The notes under the pieces were generated by a model that worked only from the letters and a program-made list of their open reading frames with translations, had not been told where the DNA came from and did not search any database. The position numbers and the translations under genes were made by a program. Of a stretch of 64,000 bases of DNA, positions 33,731-43,608 are shown piece by piece. The stretch's first letter is position 1. The number at the start of each line of letters is the position of its first letter. Source of the stretch: an uncultured Bacteroidales bacterium (lineage in GTDB: Bacteria > Bacteroidota > Bacteroidia > Bacteroidales > UBA932); contig ONEF01000002.1 in assembly GCA_900316795.1 (NCBI GenBank), positions 143,989 through 207,988 of the forward strand. Reading direction: 5' to 3'.

Positions 33731-35470
33731 TTATTTCTTGAAGAAATAAGATTTCTGTTCTCTCTGGCGGGAGATGTTTTTTTCAACGAACAGTGGCTTG
33801 AGAGTCTTGGTATCCAAGCCAGTGTAATACATAACGGAACTTCTTGTCATAGGAGTTGGAGTGAAGCTCTGGACCTGCTCGGTAAACACTCCTTTCAGGT
33901 CTTTGTTTTCAGCCAGTGCCTTCATATCAGAGAGTTTGCACCCAGGGTGGGAAGATATGAAGTACGGAACTATCTGCTGCCGGAGGCCTTTCTTTTGGCA
34001 AATCTTCTCAAACTCTTTTTTCATTACTCCGAAAAGACGGAAAGAAGGTTTGTTCATAAGGTCCAGGATATGGTCCTGGGTATGCTCGGGAGCAACTTTG
34101 AACCTTCCGCTTATATGCTTGGATATCAACTCCGTAAAATACTCTCTGGAAGTATCGTCAAGAAAACCTTTCTCATCAAGGAGAAGGTCGTACCTTACTC
34201 CGCTGCCAATGAAGGAATGGCGGATCCCCCTTATGTTGTCTATATCGCGATAAAGATTAAGCAAAGGCAGGTGGGAATGGTACAGGTTTGGGCACATTTT
34301 GGGGTAAAGGCAAGACTTTCTGCGGCATTTGAGGCAGATGCTCCGGTCTTTTCCTCCCATCATATACATATTTGCAGAAGGTGCTCCCACATCTGAAAGG
34401 TTTCCGGAGAAGCCCGGTACCTTTTCAAGCTGCTCTATCTCAGCGATGACTGACTCCTTGCTGCGGCTCTGGATGAACTTTCCCTGGTGCGCGGCGATAG
34501 TGCAGAAACTGCATCCGCCGAAGCATCCCCTGTGGATGGTAATCGAGTTTTTTATCATCTCGTATGCAGGAATCGTCTTGCCCTTGTATCTTGGATGAGG
34601 CAAGAAGGTATATGGAAGGTCATATACTTCATCCAACTCTTTCTGGCTCAGAGGCGGAAACGGCTCGTTCACATACACATAACCGCCCTGGCAAGGCTCC
34701 ACCAGACGTTTGGGAGAAAGCAGGTTGGCCTGAAGTTCCACCTCGTTGAAACCCTTTATGAAGGCCTTCTTGTCTTTGCAGCACTCCTCATAGGATGGAA
34801 GAACTATGGTGTTTCCGTCATCAGACGGGCTGTCTTCAGAAAAATATACTGTCTGTCTCAGGTCTCTCAGAGCCAGGTTGTCTGGATTGCCGTCCAGATA
34901 GCGGGCCATCTGCACCATAGCCTTTTCTCCCATTCCGTAAGAGAGGAAGTCAGCTCCGCTTGAAACCAAAACTGAAGGAAGGAGCCTGTCCTGCCAATAG
35001 TCATAATGGGTGACTCTCCTCAGCGATGCCTCTATGCCGCCAATCACCACCGGCACATCAGGAAAAAGCTCCTTGAGAATCTTGGTATAAACTGTGACCG
35101 CATAGTCCGGGCGGAAACCGGCAGCCCCGTTCGGGGTGTAGGAATCGTTGCTGCGGAGTCTTTTGAAAGAGGTGTAATGGTTTACCATAGAGTCCATTGC
35201 ACCGGCGTTAACCCCAAAGAAAAGGCGCGGACGGCCAAGCTTTCTGAAATCTCTCAGGTCATCTCTCCAGTTAGGCTGGGGAACAACCCCTACCTTGTAT
35301 CCTTGTTTTTCCAGTACCCTGGCGATTATGGCTGTACCAAAGGACGGATGGTCTATGTAAGCGTCTCCGGAAAAAAGAATAACGTCCAGCTGATCCCAGC
35401 CCAGACGCCGGACTTCGTCCTTTGTCGTAGGCAGGAAAGCTGAACGTCTTATTTCCTGCTGCTGTGGCAT
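33731..35470 (-). CDS. YgiQ-family radical SAM protein
   Basis: A 579-aa radical SAM enzyme with the 4Fe-4S motif CFGGCSFC (CxxxCxxC) near residue 320, an N-terminal YgiQ domain (ILFSGDAYIDHPSFGTAIIARVLE), and a C-terminal DUF3362-like part with extra Cys residues (CLKCRRKSC). The family is conserved but its reaction is not established. It lies directly after argS on the same strand. Confidence 0.92.
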   Translation of the reverse strand: MPQQQEIRRSAFLPTTKDEVRRLGWDQLDVILFSGDAYIDHPSFGTAIIARVLEKQGYKVGVVPQPNWRDDLRDFRKLGRPRLFFGVNAGAMDSMVNHYTSFKRLRSNDSYTPNGAAGFRPDYAVTVYTKILKELFPDVPVVIGGIEASLRRVTHYDYWQDRLLPSVLVSSGADFLSYGMGEKAMVQMARYLDGNPDNLALRDLRQTVYFSEDSPSDDGNTIVLPSYEECCKDKKAFIKGFNEVELQANLLSPKRLVEPCQGGYVYVNEPFPPLSQKELDEVYDLPYTFLPHPRYKGKTIPAYEMIKNSITIHRGCFGGCSFCTIAAHQGKFIQSRSKESVIAEIEQLEKVPGFSGNLSDVGAPSANMYMMGGKDRSICLKCRRKSCLYPKMCPNLYHSHLPLLNLYRDIDNIRGIRHSFIGSGVRYDLLLDEKGFLDDTSREYFTELISKHISGRFKVAPEHTQDHILDLMNKPSFRLFGVMKKEFEKICQKKGLRQQIVPYFISSHPGCKLSDMKALAENKDLKGVFTEQVQSFTPTPMTRSSVMYYTGLDTKTLKPLFVEKNISRQREQKSYFFKK

Positions 35471-37285
35471 TTACATTCTTTCAGGGAGCTGGATGCCGAG
35501 TATGTCCATACCTTTTACCAAAGTCTTGGCTATTGCTGCGGCAATGGCGAGCCTCTGGCTTCTTACTGCGCTGTCCTCTTCTCTGAGTATTGAGTAGTCG
35601 TGATAATACTGGTTGAACTCCTTTGCCAGATCGTAACAATAGTTTGCTATCAGAGCAGGGCTCATTGCGTCTCCAGCCTCTTTCACCTTGGACGGGAACG
35701 AGTTGAGGATCTTCACAAGCTCAATCTCCTTAGGGTTGAATTCGGCTCCCGTAACCTTACATTCCAGACTCTGGCTCTCAGCCCTTCTGAGTATGGACTT
35801 GATACGGGCGTGGGTATATTGGATGAACGGGCCGGTATTGCCGTTGAAATCAATGCTCTCCTTAGGGTTGAAGAGCATCTTCTTCCTAGGGTCAACCTTT
35901 ATGATGAAGTACTTGAGGGCACCGAGACCGAGCATTTCAAACAGTTTCTCCTTCTCGGCCTCATCCATGTCTGAAAGCTTGCCCAGCTCAAGGGAGTTCT
36001 CCCGTGCGGTCTCATACATTGTCTGGAGCAAATCGTCAGCGTCCACTACTGTTCCCTCACGGGATTTCATCTTTCCTTCAGGGAGTTCCACCATTCCGTA
36101 GGACATGTGGTAGATGGAGTCCGCCCACTTGAAACCGAGCTTGGAAAGAATGAGCTTCAGAACCTGGAAGTGGTAGTTCTGCTCGTCTCCCACAACATAA
36201 ACCATCTGGTCGAAGTTATACTTCTTGTACCTCTCCTGGGCGGTTCCGATATCCTGTGTCATATAGACAGAAGTTCCGTCGCTGCGGAGAAGGAGTTTCT
36301 GGTCCAGCCCGTCTTTGGTGAGGTCGCACCATACGCTGCCGTCTTCGTGTCTTTCAAAGACACCTTTTTCAAGACCTTCCAGCACGGTTTTCTTGCCTAA
36401 TTTATATGTATCTGACTCATAGTAGATTATATCAAACCCAACTCCGAGCCTTTCGTATGTCTGGTCAAATCCTTTGTAAACCCAGCCGTTCATTGTCTTC
36501 CACAGGTTCACAATCTCCGGGTCTCCCTGCTCCCAACGTCGGAGCATGCTCTGGGCCTCAAGCTGCACAGGAGCCTGCCTCTCGGCTTCCTTGACCCTGG
36601 CCTTCTCCTTGTCAGGATCTTCCTCCGGAGTTCCTTTGGCCAGGATTTCAGATGCCTGCTCCTTGAGTATGTTGTTGAACTTCACATAGTAGTCACCGAC
36701 AAAGTGGTCTCCCTTCACTCCTGTTGACTCAGGAGTGGCTCCGCCTGCGCACATCTGCCAAGCCAGCATAGACTTGCAGATATGTATTCCGCGGTCGTTG
36801 ACGATGTTGGTCTTGACCACATTGTGACCGTTGGCCTCCATCAGCTTGGAGATGCTCCAGCCAAGAAGGATGTTGCGGATGTGGCCAAGATGCAGAGGCT
36901 TGTTGGTGTTAGGAGAAGAGAACTCCACCATAACAGTCTTGCCGCTCTTTGGAAGCTGGCCGTAGTCAGCGGCAGCGGAAATATCGGTGAACACCTCCTG
37001 CCAGAACTGCTGGGAAAGCTTGATGTTAAGGAAGCCCTTCACTACATTGAAAGCGGCAACTTCCTTGCTGTGCTCCTGAAGATAAGTCCCTATCTCTGTG
37101 GCGGTCTGCTCCGGAGATTTGTGGCTGATCCTCAACAAAGGGAAAGTCACAACGGTAATATCCCCCTCAAATTCCTTTCTTGTAGGCTGAGGCTGGATCA
37201 TCTTCTCGTCCGCGTCCGCCCCGTAGAGAGCCTTGATGGCTTCGGCCACTATCGGCCTTATGAAAACATCTGGTGTCATCGTCAT
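35471..37285 (-). CDS. argS: Arginyl-tRNA synthetase
   Basis: A 604-aa class I aminoacyl-tRNA synthetase charging tRNA-Arg. It has an N-terminal additional domain, the HIGH signature as HLGHIRN (about residue 130), a KMSKS-like MKSREG, and a C-terminal DALR anticodon-binding helix bundle (ALIANYCYDLAKEFNQYYHDY). The start ATG at 37285 overlaps the stop of the AGCS symporter gene (ATGA). Confidence 0.96.
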   Translation of the reverse strand: MTMTPDVFIRPIVAEAIKALYGADADEKMIQPQPTRKEFEGDITVVTFPLLRISHKSPEQTATEIGTYLQEHSKEVAAFNVVKGFLNIKLSQQFWQEVFTDISAAADYGQLPKSGKTVMVEFSSPNTNKPLHLGHIRNILLGWSISKLMEANGHNVVKTNIVNDRGIHICKSMLAWQMCAGGATPESTGVKGDHFVGDYYVKFNNILKEQASEILAKGTPEEDPDKEKARVKEAERQAPVQLEAQSMLRRWEQGDPEIVNLWKTMNGWVYKGFDQTYERLGVGFDIIYYESDTYKLGKKTVLEGLEKGVFERHEDGSVWCDLTKDGLDQKLLLRSDGTSVYMTQDIGTAQERYKKYNFDQMVYVVGDEQNYHFQVLKLILSKLGFKWADSIYHMSYGMVELPEGKMKSREGTVVDADDLLQTMYETARENSLELGKLSDMDEAEKEKLFEMLGLGALKYFIIKVDPRKKMLFNPKESIDFNGNTGPFIQYTHARIKSILRRAESQSLECKVTGAEFNPKEIELVKILNSFPSKVKEAGDAMSPALIANYCYDLAKEFNQYYHDYSILREEDSAVRSQRLAIAAAIAKTLVKGMDILGIQLPERM

Positions 37286-38688
37286 TTCTTTTTGAAGTAT
37301 TCCTTTTCTGCTTTCCTTACTCTAGGGCTCAGATAAAGGAGCGTGAACATAGTGGCGCACGCCATCAGGAAGAAGGCCAGGTCTATGACAGCCACGGCAA
37401 GTTCCAGAGGAATCATGGCGCAAACTATGAGCATCGCAAGGAAGAAGTAATTGTAATATTTGCCGTATTTGGTTCCGAACAGATAGCTCGTGCACTTCAT
37501 CCCGTAGTATGAGTAAGAGAACATCGTGGAGAACGCAAAGAAGAATACCATTATCGTAAGAAGGTATCCCCCCAGCCTTCCATTGAATATAGGGTACGGG
37601 ATAGAGGCTGAAAAAGCGTTGAGGGCTATCTCCAGGCCTTTTACGTCAGATCCTGCAGGCGGCAGGGTATAAGTGCCTGAAGCCGTGGAAATAAGTATGG
37701 CCACAGCCGTCAGCGTACAAACTATTCCGGAATCCATGAAAGGCCCGAGCATGGCTACAAGGCCTTCTCTGACAGGCTCATTGTTCTTTGAAGCCCCGTG
37801 CATCATGCTGGCTGTACCCACACCGGCCTCATTTACCAACGTCGCCCTTCTGGCTCCGATGGTTGCCACCATCAGGAAAGAGCCTACGGCTCCGCCGGCT
37901 CCAGCCTTGAAGGTGAAAGCACCCCTGAAAATATCGCCGAAGACCTTGGGAACTGCAGGCAGGTTGGTCAGGATTATATATGCAACTATCAGAAAATACA
38001 GTCCTACCATCAGCGGAACTATCTTGGAGGAAATGTTTGCAATCCTCTTGATTCCTCCAAGGATCACAGCAGCCACTATGGCACAGATGATGCAACCGAT
38101 TATGAACTTGACTAACAGGCTGTCTGGTATTCCGGCAGGTTTGGTGAATATCGTGACGATGGTTTCAGTAAGCTGGTTGGCCTGCATGATGCAGAGAGTA
38201 CCTATAAGACCTACTACGGAAAAGAACACGGCAAGAGGTTTCCATTTCTTGCCTATTCCCTCAGTTATCATGTACATAGGGCCACCCTGAACTTCTCCTG
38301 CATCATCCTTTCCCTTGTACATTATGGCCAGGGTGCCTTCAAAGAATTTGGTAGCCATACCCACTATGGCACTGACCCACATCCAGAAGATTGCGCCCGG
38401 GCCGCCCAGCATCAGGGCAATCGCCACTCCGGCAATACTGCCCATACCAACTGTTGCGGCAATAGCTCCCATAAGAGCCTGGAAAGAGCTGATCTGCCCC
38501 GGGGAATCGTCCTTCTTTCCCAAGGATTTGACGGCTTTTCCAAAGTACCTTACCGGCACAAAACCTGAATAAATCAAGAAGAACAATCCTCCGCCTATCA
38601 GGAGAATGAACTCAGGATAGGTACAGAGCATATCGCTGAAGTTGATGAAAGAGCGGCTTACAGATTCAAAAGACAAAATCAAAGACAT
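37282..38688 (-). CDS. AGCS sodium:alanine/glycine symporter
   Basis: A 468-aa inner-membrane protein with about 11 helices. The AGCS signatures are GAIFWMWVSAIVGMATKFFEG, LVNEAGVGTASMMHGASKN and MFSYSYYGMKC. It takes up small neutral amino acids with sodium; which one cannot be read here. It overlaps argS by four bases. Confidence 0.92.
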   Translation of the reverse strand: MSLILSFESVSRSFINFSDMLCTYPEFILLIGGGLFFLIYSGFVPVRYFGKAVKSLGKKDDSPGQISSFQALMGAIAATVGMGSIAGVAIALMLGGPGAIFWMWVSAIVGMATKFFEGTLAIMYKGKDDAGEVQGGPMYMITEGIGKKWKPLAVFFSVVGLIGTLCIMQANQLTETIVTIFTKPAGIPDSLLVKFIIGCIICAIVAAVILGGIKRIANISSKIVPLMVGLYFLIVAYIILTNLPAVPKVFGDIFRGAFTFKAGAGGAVGSFLMVATIGARRATLVNEAGVGTASMMHGASKNNEPVREGLVAMLGPFMDSGIVCTLTAVAILISTASGTYTLPPAGSDVKGLEIALNAFSASIPYPIFNGRLGGYLLTIMVFFFAFSTMFSYSYYGMKCTSYLFGTKYGKYYNYFFLAMLIVCAMIPLELAVAVIDLAFFLMACATMFTLLYLSPRVRKAEKEYFKKK

Positions 38689-38709
38689 GGCAAAAAGATT
38701 GGGAAATAG

Positions 38710-39570
38710 TTAACCGAGATAATTCATCAGAAGTTTCTTCCTTCCGGAAGACTTCAGGCGGCGGATAGCCTTCTCCTTTATCTGTCTTACCCTTTCCCTG
38801 GTCAGGTTGAAAGTCTCTCCAATCTCCTCAAGCGTCTTCTCCTGGCAACCGATTCCGAAGAAATACTTTATTATGTTCCTTTCTCTCTCCGTAAGGGTAG
38901 AAAGCGCCCTTTCTATCTCCATCTTCAGCGATTCATTTATCAACCCGCGGTCTGCTGAAGGGGAATCATTGTTCGGAAGCACATCCAGAAGGCTGTTGTC
39001 CTCACCCTCCACAAACGGAGCATCTATAGAAATATGACGGCCGGAAACCCTCTGGGTATCAGCAATTTTCTCCTTGCTTGTCTCCAGAAGTTCAGCAACT
39101 TCGTCCGGAGACGGCTGCCTCTGGTGCTCCTGCTCGAACTTGTTGATTATCTTGTTTATCTTGTTGAGCGCACCAACCTGGTTAAGCGGAAGCCTGACAA
39201 TCCTTGACTGCTCAGCCAGAGCCTGGAGGATGGACTGGCGTATCCACCACACCGCGTATGATATGAACTTGAAGCCACGGGTCTCGTCAAACTTCTCAGC
39301 TGCCTTGATAAGACCCAGGTTTCCTTCGTTGATAAGGTCAGGAAGGCTGAGGCCCTGGTTCTGATACTGCTTTGCAACAGACACCACAAACCTCAGGTTA
39401 GCCTTGGTCAATTTTTCCAAAGCCGCCTGGTCTCCCTTCTTTATCCTCTGGGCGAGCTCTACCTCGTCCTCAATCGTAATCCTCTCTTCCCTACCGATTT
39501 CCTGGAGATATTTATCCAGTGAAGCACTCTCACGGTTGGTGATTGATTTGGTAATTTTTAACTGTCTCAT
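38710..39570 (-). CDS. rpoD: Primary RNA polymerase sigma factor, Bacteroidetes type
   Basis: A 286-aa sigma-70 family protein, much shorter than enterobacterial RpoD because region 1.1 and the non-conserved insert are missing, as in the Bacteroidetes housekeeping sigma. Region 1.2 ([14 protein letters not shown]), region 2 ([27 protein letters not shown]), region 3 and region 4.2 ([23 protein letters not shown]) are complete. It should recognise the TAnnTTTG promoters seen across this window. Confidence 0.96.
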   Translation of the reverse strand: MRQLKITKSITNRESASLDKYLQEIGREERITIEDEVELAQRIKKGDQAALEKLTKANLRFVVSVAKQYQNQGLSLPDLINEGNLGLIKAAEKFDETRGFKFISYAVWWIRQSILQALAEQSRIVRLPLNQVGALNKINKIINKFEQEHQRQPSPDEVAELLETSKEKIADTQRVSGRHISIDAPFVEGEDNSLLDVLPNNDSPSADRGLINESLKMEIERALSTLTERERNIIKYFFGIGCQEKTLEEIGETFNLTRERVRQIKEKAIRRLKSSGRKKLLMNYLG

Positions 39571-39882
39571 CTATAAATAAACTTTTGATACTTCTATATA
39601 ATGATATACTAAAAAACGATTATATCGCGATAATATATACGAAAACCGGAACTCCTTGGTTACATCACTGCTCAAAATTCATTTTTACAATTGCCGCTTA
39701 ATTGTTATATTTGTTTGCCATCATTCCCCTATTCCTTTATTCTATAGTCGGATTTGCCCAGCTGACTCTGGTTGTGCATACCGATTGATACAGGTCATCT
39801 TTAGATTTTGGGAATAACTACACTACTGTAAGCGGTATTTTGAATTAGTTTTACTATATTTGTTGAGTTAAGTTTTATTGAT
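39571..39882. other. rpoD-dnaN divergent intergenic region
   Basis: 312 bases without a gene. It holds the palindrome TATCGCGATA (39623-39632) in an AT-rich stretch upstream of rpoD, a plus-strand TATATTTG at 39706-39713, and a second TATATTTG at 39855-39862 close to dnaN. No RNA gene or riboswitch is recognised. Confidence 0.5.
39855..39862 (+). promoter_or_regulatory. -7 box for dnaN
   Basis: TATATTTG matches TAnnTTTG and lies 20 bases before the dnaN ATG. No matching -33 element at the usual spacing is evident. Confidence 0.5.
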
Positions 39883-41001
39883 ATGAGGTTTTCAGCAACA
39901 AGTACAGATTTTTTACAGGCTTTACTGTCTGTTTCTAAAGTAGTGCCACAGAAGAGTTCACTTCCGATACTGGAGAACTTTCTTCTTGAATTAGAAGGCA
40001 AGAGCCTGACTATCACCGGCTCTGATCAGGAGACAACTTTAAAGACAATAATGGACATCGATGAAGTAGGAGAAGAGGGACGTATTGCTGTTCCTGCACT
40101 TCTGCTGACCAACTCCTTCAAGGAACTCCCTACCCAGCCGGTAAAGTTCGAGACCAACGAGGACAAGAACATCCTTACCATCACCTGGGCAAGCGGTACG
40201 GCAAGCATCCCTTGCATTCTTCCGGACGAATATCCGGAACTCCCTATGCTGGTAGATCCCAAGAAGATAGAGATTCCGGCAGGCGTTTTATGCGAAGCTC
40301 TCAACGGTACCATCTACGCTACGGCAGAAGAGCCTCTGAGACCAGTGATGAACGGAGTGTTCTTTGACATCAACGAAAAGTCCACAACCTTTGTGGCGTC
40401 CAACGCACACAAGCTGGTATGCTTTGAAAGGAAAGATGTGGCAGGAGTGGAGAGTTCATTCGTTCTGCCGAAGAAACCGGCCAATATCCTCAAGAACAAC
40501 CTGGCAAGGCTTTCAGACGAGCCGGTATCCATAAGCTTTGACAAGAAGAACGCCTTCTTCAAGTTTGAGCATCAGCTGGTTGTATGCCGCCTGATAGAGG
40601 GAACCTATCCTGACTATACCAAGGTTATTCCGAAGAACAACAACAATATCATAACCGTATCCAGGACAGATATTCTCAACGCCACAAGACGAGTAGCTGT
40701 ATGTGCCAACCAGTCAACCGGACAGATAGTGTTCAAGGTAGCTGACGGAAGGCTGGAGATAACAGCACAGGACCTCGATTTCTCAATGAGTGCAAAAGAA
40801 ACCATCGGTTGCCAATATACCGGAGAACCTATGAGAATCGCGTTCAAGAGCCAGTTCCTTATAGAGATACTTGCAAATCTGCCATACGACCAGATCTGCA
40901 TCAAACTCGCTGAGCCTACGAAGGCAGCCCTGATGCAGCCGGCAGAGCAGACTGATCCTAACCAGGAGATCTGCGCATTGTTGATGCCGATGAGGCTCTA
41001 A
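39883..41001 (+). CDS. dnaN: DNA polymerase III beta sliding clamp
   Basis: A 372-aa ring-forming processivity factor. Three clamp domains of about 120 residues are visible: the N-terminal MRFSATSTDFLQALLSVSKVV, a central domain with LRPVMNGVFFDI, and the C-terminal end QEICALLMPMRL that forms part of the partner-binding pocket. It is first of a rightward unit with an exonuclease gene 10 bases on. Confidence 0.97.
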   Translation: MRFSATSTDFLQALLSVSKVVPQKSSLPILENFLLELEGKSLTITGSDQETTLKTIMDIDEVGEEGRIAVPALLLTNSFKELPTQPVKFETNEDKNILTITWASGTASIPCILPDEYPELPMLVDPKKIEIPAGVLCEALNGTIYATAEEPLRPVMNGVFFDINEKSTTFVASNAHKLVCFERKDVAGVESSFVLPKKPANILKNNLARLSDEPVSISFDKKNAFFKFEHQLVVCRLIEGTYPDYTKVIPKNNNNIITVSRTDILNATRRVAVCANQSTGQIVFKVADGRLEITAQDLDFSMSAKETIGCQYTGEPMRIAFKSQFLIEILANLPYDQICIKLAEPTKAALMQPAEQTDPNQEICALLMPMRL

Positions 41002-41011
41002 TAATATCACG

Positions 41012-41785
41012 ATGGAAATAAATCTGACTAGACCGCTGGTATTCTTTGACATAGAGAGTACCGGCTTGGATGTGTCCAAAGACAGGATTATAGAAATATC
41101 CGTTGTGAAGTTGTTCCCGGACGGGCACACTGACATCAAGACTCACAGGATAAACCCGCAGATGCACATTCCTGAGCAGTCCACCGCCATTCACCACATT
41201 ACAGATGAGGATGTTGCAGGCTGCCCTGCTTTTAAGCAGTACGCCAAAGGCCTGGCCGCATATCTGGAAGGATGTGACATTGCCGGCTACAACTCCCTCA
41301 AGTTTGACATCCCTCTCCTTGCGGAGGAGTTTGAAAGATGCGGTGTGGACTTTGACTTTTCCCGCCGCAAACTCATAGATGTCCAGAACATTTTCCACAA
41401 AATGGAAGAAAGGACTCTCAGCGCAGCCTACAAGTTCTACTGCCACAAGGATCTGGAAGGTGCGCACGGAGCTGAAGCTGATACAGTTGCCACGATGGAA
41501 GTCCTCAAGGCACAGCTGGACAAATATGCCGGCAAACTGGAAAACAATGTGGACAAGCTGGCTGAGTTCTCCACCAAGACCAGAAATGTGGACCTTGCCG
41601 GAAGAATAGTGCTCAACGATGCCGGAAAGCCTGTTTTCAACTTCGGGAAACACAAGGGCAAACTGGTTGTGGATGTACTGGAAAAAGAACCGAGCTACTA
41701 TGCCTGGATGGAAGGGGGAGACTTTACCCTGAACACCAAGAGGGTGCTCACCCAGATAAAGATGAACCCTGAAAAGTACAGGTAG
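41012..41785 (+). CDS. DnaQ-like 3'-5' exonuclease
   Basis: A 257-aa DEDDh exonuclease. The motifs are FFDIESTGLD (Exo I), GYNSLKFDIPLLAEEF (Exo II) and HGAEADTVAT (Exo III with the catalytic His). The C-terminal part (GKPVFNFGKHKGKLVVDVL) is an extension seen in Bacteroidetes members. Its place right after dnaN suggests a proofreading (epsilon-like) or repair role. Confidence 0.9.
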   Translation: MEINLTRPLVFFDIESTGLDVSKDRIIEISVVKLFPDGHTDIKTHRINPQMHIPEQSTAIHHITDEDVAGCPAFKQYAKGLAAYLEGCDIAGYNSLKFDIPLLAEEFERCGVDFDFSRRKLIDVQNIFHKMEERTLSAAYKFYCHKDLEGAHGAEADTVATMEVLKAQLDKYAGKLENNVDKLAEFSTKTRNVDLAGRIVLNDAGKPVFNFGKHKGKLVVDVLEKEPSYYAWMEGGDFTLNTKRVLTQIKMNPEKYR

Positions 41786-41812
41786 AGTGCTCCTTTCCAA
41801 AACACTTGAAAT

Positions 41813-42295
41813 ATGAATCTGTTCATATTCCCCTACCAGAGCGACAATTTCTACACCAGCCCGGATACCGCTTTATGCAGAGAAGAATCTGCCAGCGGAT
41901 TATTGAAGTATTATGTACCGGACACGATTGAAACCCTGAGGGCAGTTCCTTTCGCCTATGTCAGGATTTCCAGGGCAGGAAAGTGCATCAGGGAAGAATA
42001 CGCACATCGCCACTACACATCATGCGGATGGGGAGTTCATTTATGCTCATACGATGTAAACGAGGGCAACACTTTGGACAACAGTTTCTTCCTTTCTGAA
42101 GCAACAGAAATCGGAGACGACTATCAGGGGTTTGAGTTTTTTGACACCGCACTGCAGAGAGCTTCAGAGTTCATGTCTCTGAGAAGCGGAGATCTGGTTA
42201 TCCTGGAACTGGAAGATATCTGCGCTGTGGAGGTTGAACAAGGCCAGACAAAAACTGTCTCGTACAGAGACAGGCAGATAGAAATAATCTGCTGA
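41813..42295 (+). CDS. Degenerate fumarylacetoacetate hydrolase-fold protein
   Basis: A 160-aa protein that aligns by eye with the FAH family of Bacteroidales: YYVPDTIETL at the start of the fold, VRISRAGKCIREEYAHRHY in the middle and SLRSGDLVILELEDICAVEV at the end. The metal-binding acidic pair (usually DYExE before VVRI) is replaced by LRAVPFAY, and the region before the C-terminal domain is shortened. It is probably catalytically dead or repurposed. It is the third gene of the dnaN unit, convergent with the flavoprotein gene. Confidence 0.6.
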   Translation: MNLFIFPYQSDNFYTSPDTALCREESASGLLKYYVPDTIETLRAVPFAYVRISRAGKCIREEYAHRHYTSCGWGVHLCSYDVNEGNTLDNSFFLSEATEIGDDYQGFEFFDTALQRASEFMSLRSGDLVILELEDICAVEVEQGQTKTVSYRDRQIEIIC

Positions 42296-43591
42296 CTACA
42301 TCTTCTCCGTAGCGCTCTTTGCAGCCAGAACAGCTGTAGAGAATGCAAGCTGGAGGTTATATCCACCCGTATCTCCGTCCAAATCAAGCACTTCCCCCGC
42401 AAGATACAAACCTTCCACCAGTTTGGATTCCATTGTCTTTTGGGAAACTTCCTTCAGCGATACCCCTCCGTTGGTCACGACGCATCTTTCAAACCCAACG
42501 TATGACGCTATGTTGAATTTCAGGTTTTTCAACGCCTGCGGAAGCAAGGCCGCAGCTTTGCCTGGCTGCATATCCGCAAGCTGGCGTTCAAGATACAGGA
42601 AAGGAGATATCATCTGATGAGGCAGCAGTCTGGAAAGCAGGTACTTGAGATTGTTGTTGCCACTGGAACTTTCTCGTTTGATTCTCTGATGGAGTTGCTC
42701 CTGGCTGAGAGCAGGCTTCAGGTCAAGCACCACAGAAATCTTCTGGCCGTTGTCCATAGCCTCCACGGCCTTGCGGCTTATCCGGAATCCGAGAGAACCT
42801 TCAATTCCGCCATCTGTAAAGTCAATGTCCCCGAACTCTTCCTGTACGACAGCACCGTTCACCACAAGAGATACTGCTACATTTTTGAGCTGAAGTCCAC
42901 AAAGAGATTTTCCGAAGCGAGAAAGGGTCCCGTCCTTTTCACGGTATTCACACGGAGTAAGGGCGGTAAGAGAAGGGCGACACTTGATGATGCTGTGCCC
43001 CAGAGACTTGGCAAAAGCATAGCCGTCGCCTGAGGAACCTGTAGATGGATATGACAGGCCTCCGGTTGCCAGGAGGACCTTCCGCGCCTTGACAAGATTT
43101 TCAACACAGGCATCATCATCCTGGTACAAAACCTCGAACAGGTCAGACTTTTTAACTGAAAGCACTCTTGCAGATGTCTCCAGATCAACCACTCCTCCCC
43201 TTTTGATGCAACCTGCAAGAGCATCGGTAACATCCATGGCCCTCATGCTCTTGGGGAATACCCTCTGCCCCCTTTCCACACTGAGTTCCAGTCCGATGGA
43301 CTTGAAGAAATCCATCGTGTCGTGCGTTGAGAAATTGTAGAAAGCGTTCTTTGCAAACTGTGGATTGGGATGGATATGAGGGGAGAATTCATCCCACATA
43401 CGTGTATTGGTCAGGTTACACCTTCCTTTGCCGGTAATGTTGATTTTGCGCCCGGGCCTTGGCATCTTTTCAAGCAAAACAACAGAGGGATGTGCCTGCA
43501 AACTTTTCCACTGCTCCGTAATCCAGGCAGCAGCCATCAGTCCTGCAGCACCTCCCCCTATTATTGCAAAGTCATAATTCCTTTCCGGCAT
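42296..43591 (-). CDS. HI0933/YhiN-family FAD-dependent oxidoreductase
   Basis: A 431-aa flavoprotein with an N-terminal dinucleotide-binding motif FAIIGGGAAGLMAA, the NITGKGRCNLTN signature typical of the HI0933/YhiN group, an ATGGLSYPSTGSSGDGY block, and a C-terminal FAD contact (GEVLDLDGDTGGYNLQLAFSTG-like). The substrate is unknown. The start at 43591 is preferred over an upstream ATG that lies in the spacer after the phosphotransacylase. Confidence 0.9.
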   Translation of the reverse strand: MPERNYDFAIIGGGAAGLMAAAWITEQWKSLQAHPSVVLLEKMPRPGRKINITGKGRCNLTNTRMWDEFSPHIHPNPQFAKNAFYNFSTHDTMDFFKSIGLELSVERGQRVFPKSMRAMDVTDALAGCIKRGGVVDLETSARVLSVKKSDLFEVLYQDDDACVENLVKARKVLLATGGLSYPSTGSSGDGYAFAKSLGHSIIKCRPSLTALTPCEYREKDGTLSRFGKSLCGLQLKNVAVSLVVNGAVVQEEFGDIDFTDGGIEGSLGFRISRKAVEAMDNGQKISVVLDLKPALSQEQLHQRIKRESSSGNNNLKYLLSRLLPHQMISPFLYLERQLADMQPGKAAALLPQALKNLKFNIASYVGFERCVVTNGGVSLKEVSQKTMESKLVEGLYLAGEVLDLDGDTGGYNLQLAFSTAVLAAKSATEKM

Positions 43592-43608
43592 ATAGGAAAC
43601 AAGCCTAT

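Noticed and set aside
39571..39882. Replication origin beside dnaN
   Set aside because: No dnaA gene or DnaA-box cluster is visible; in this phylum dnaN is often far from the origin.
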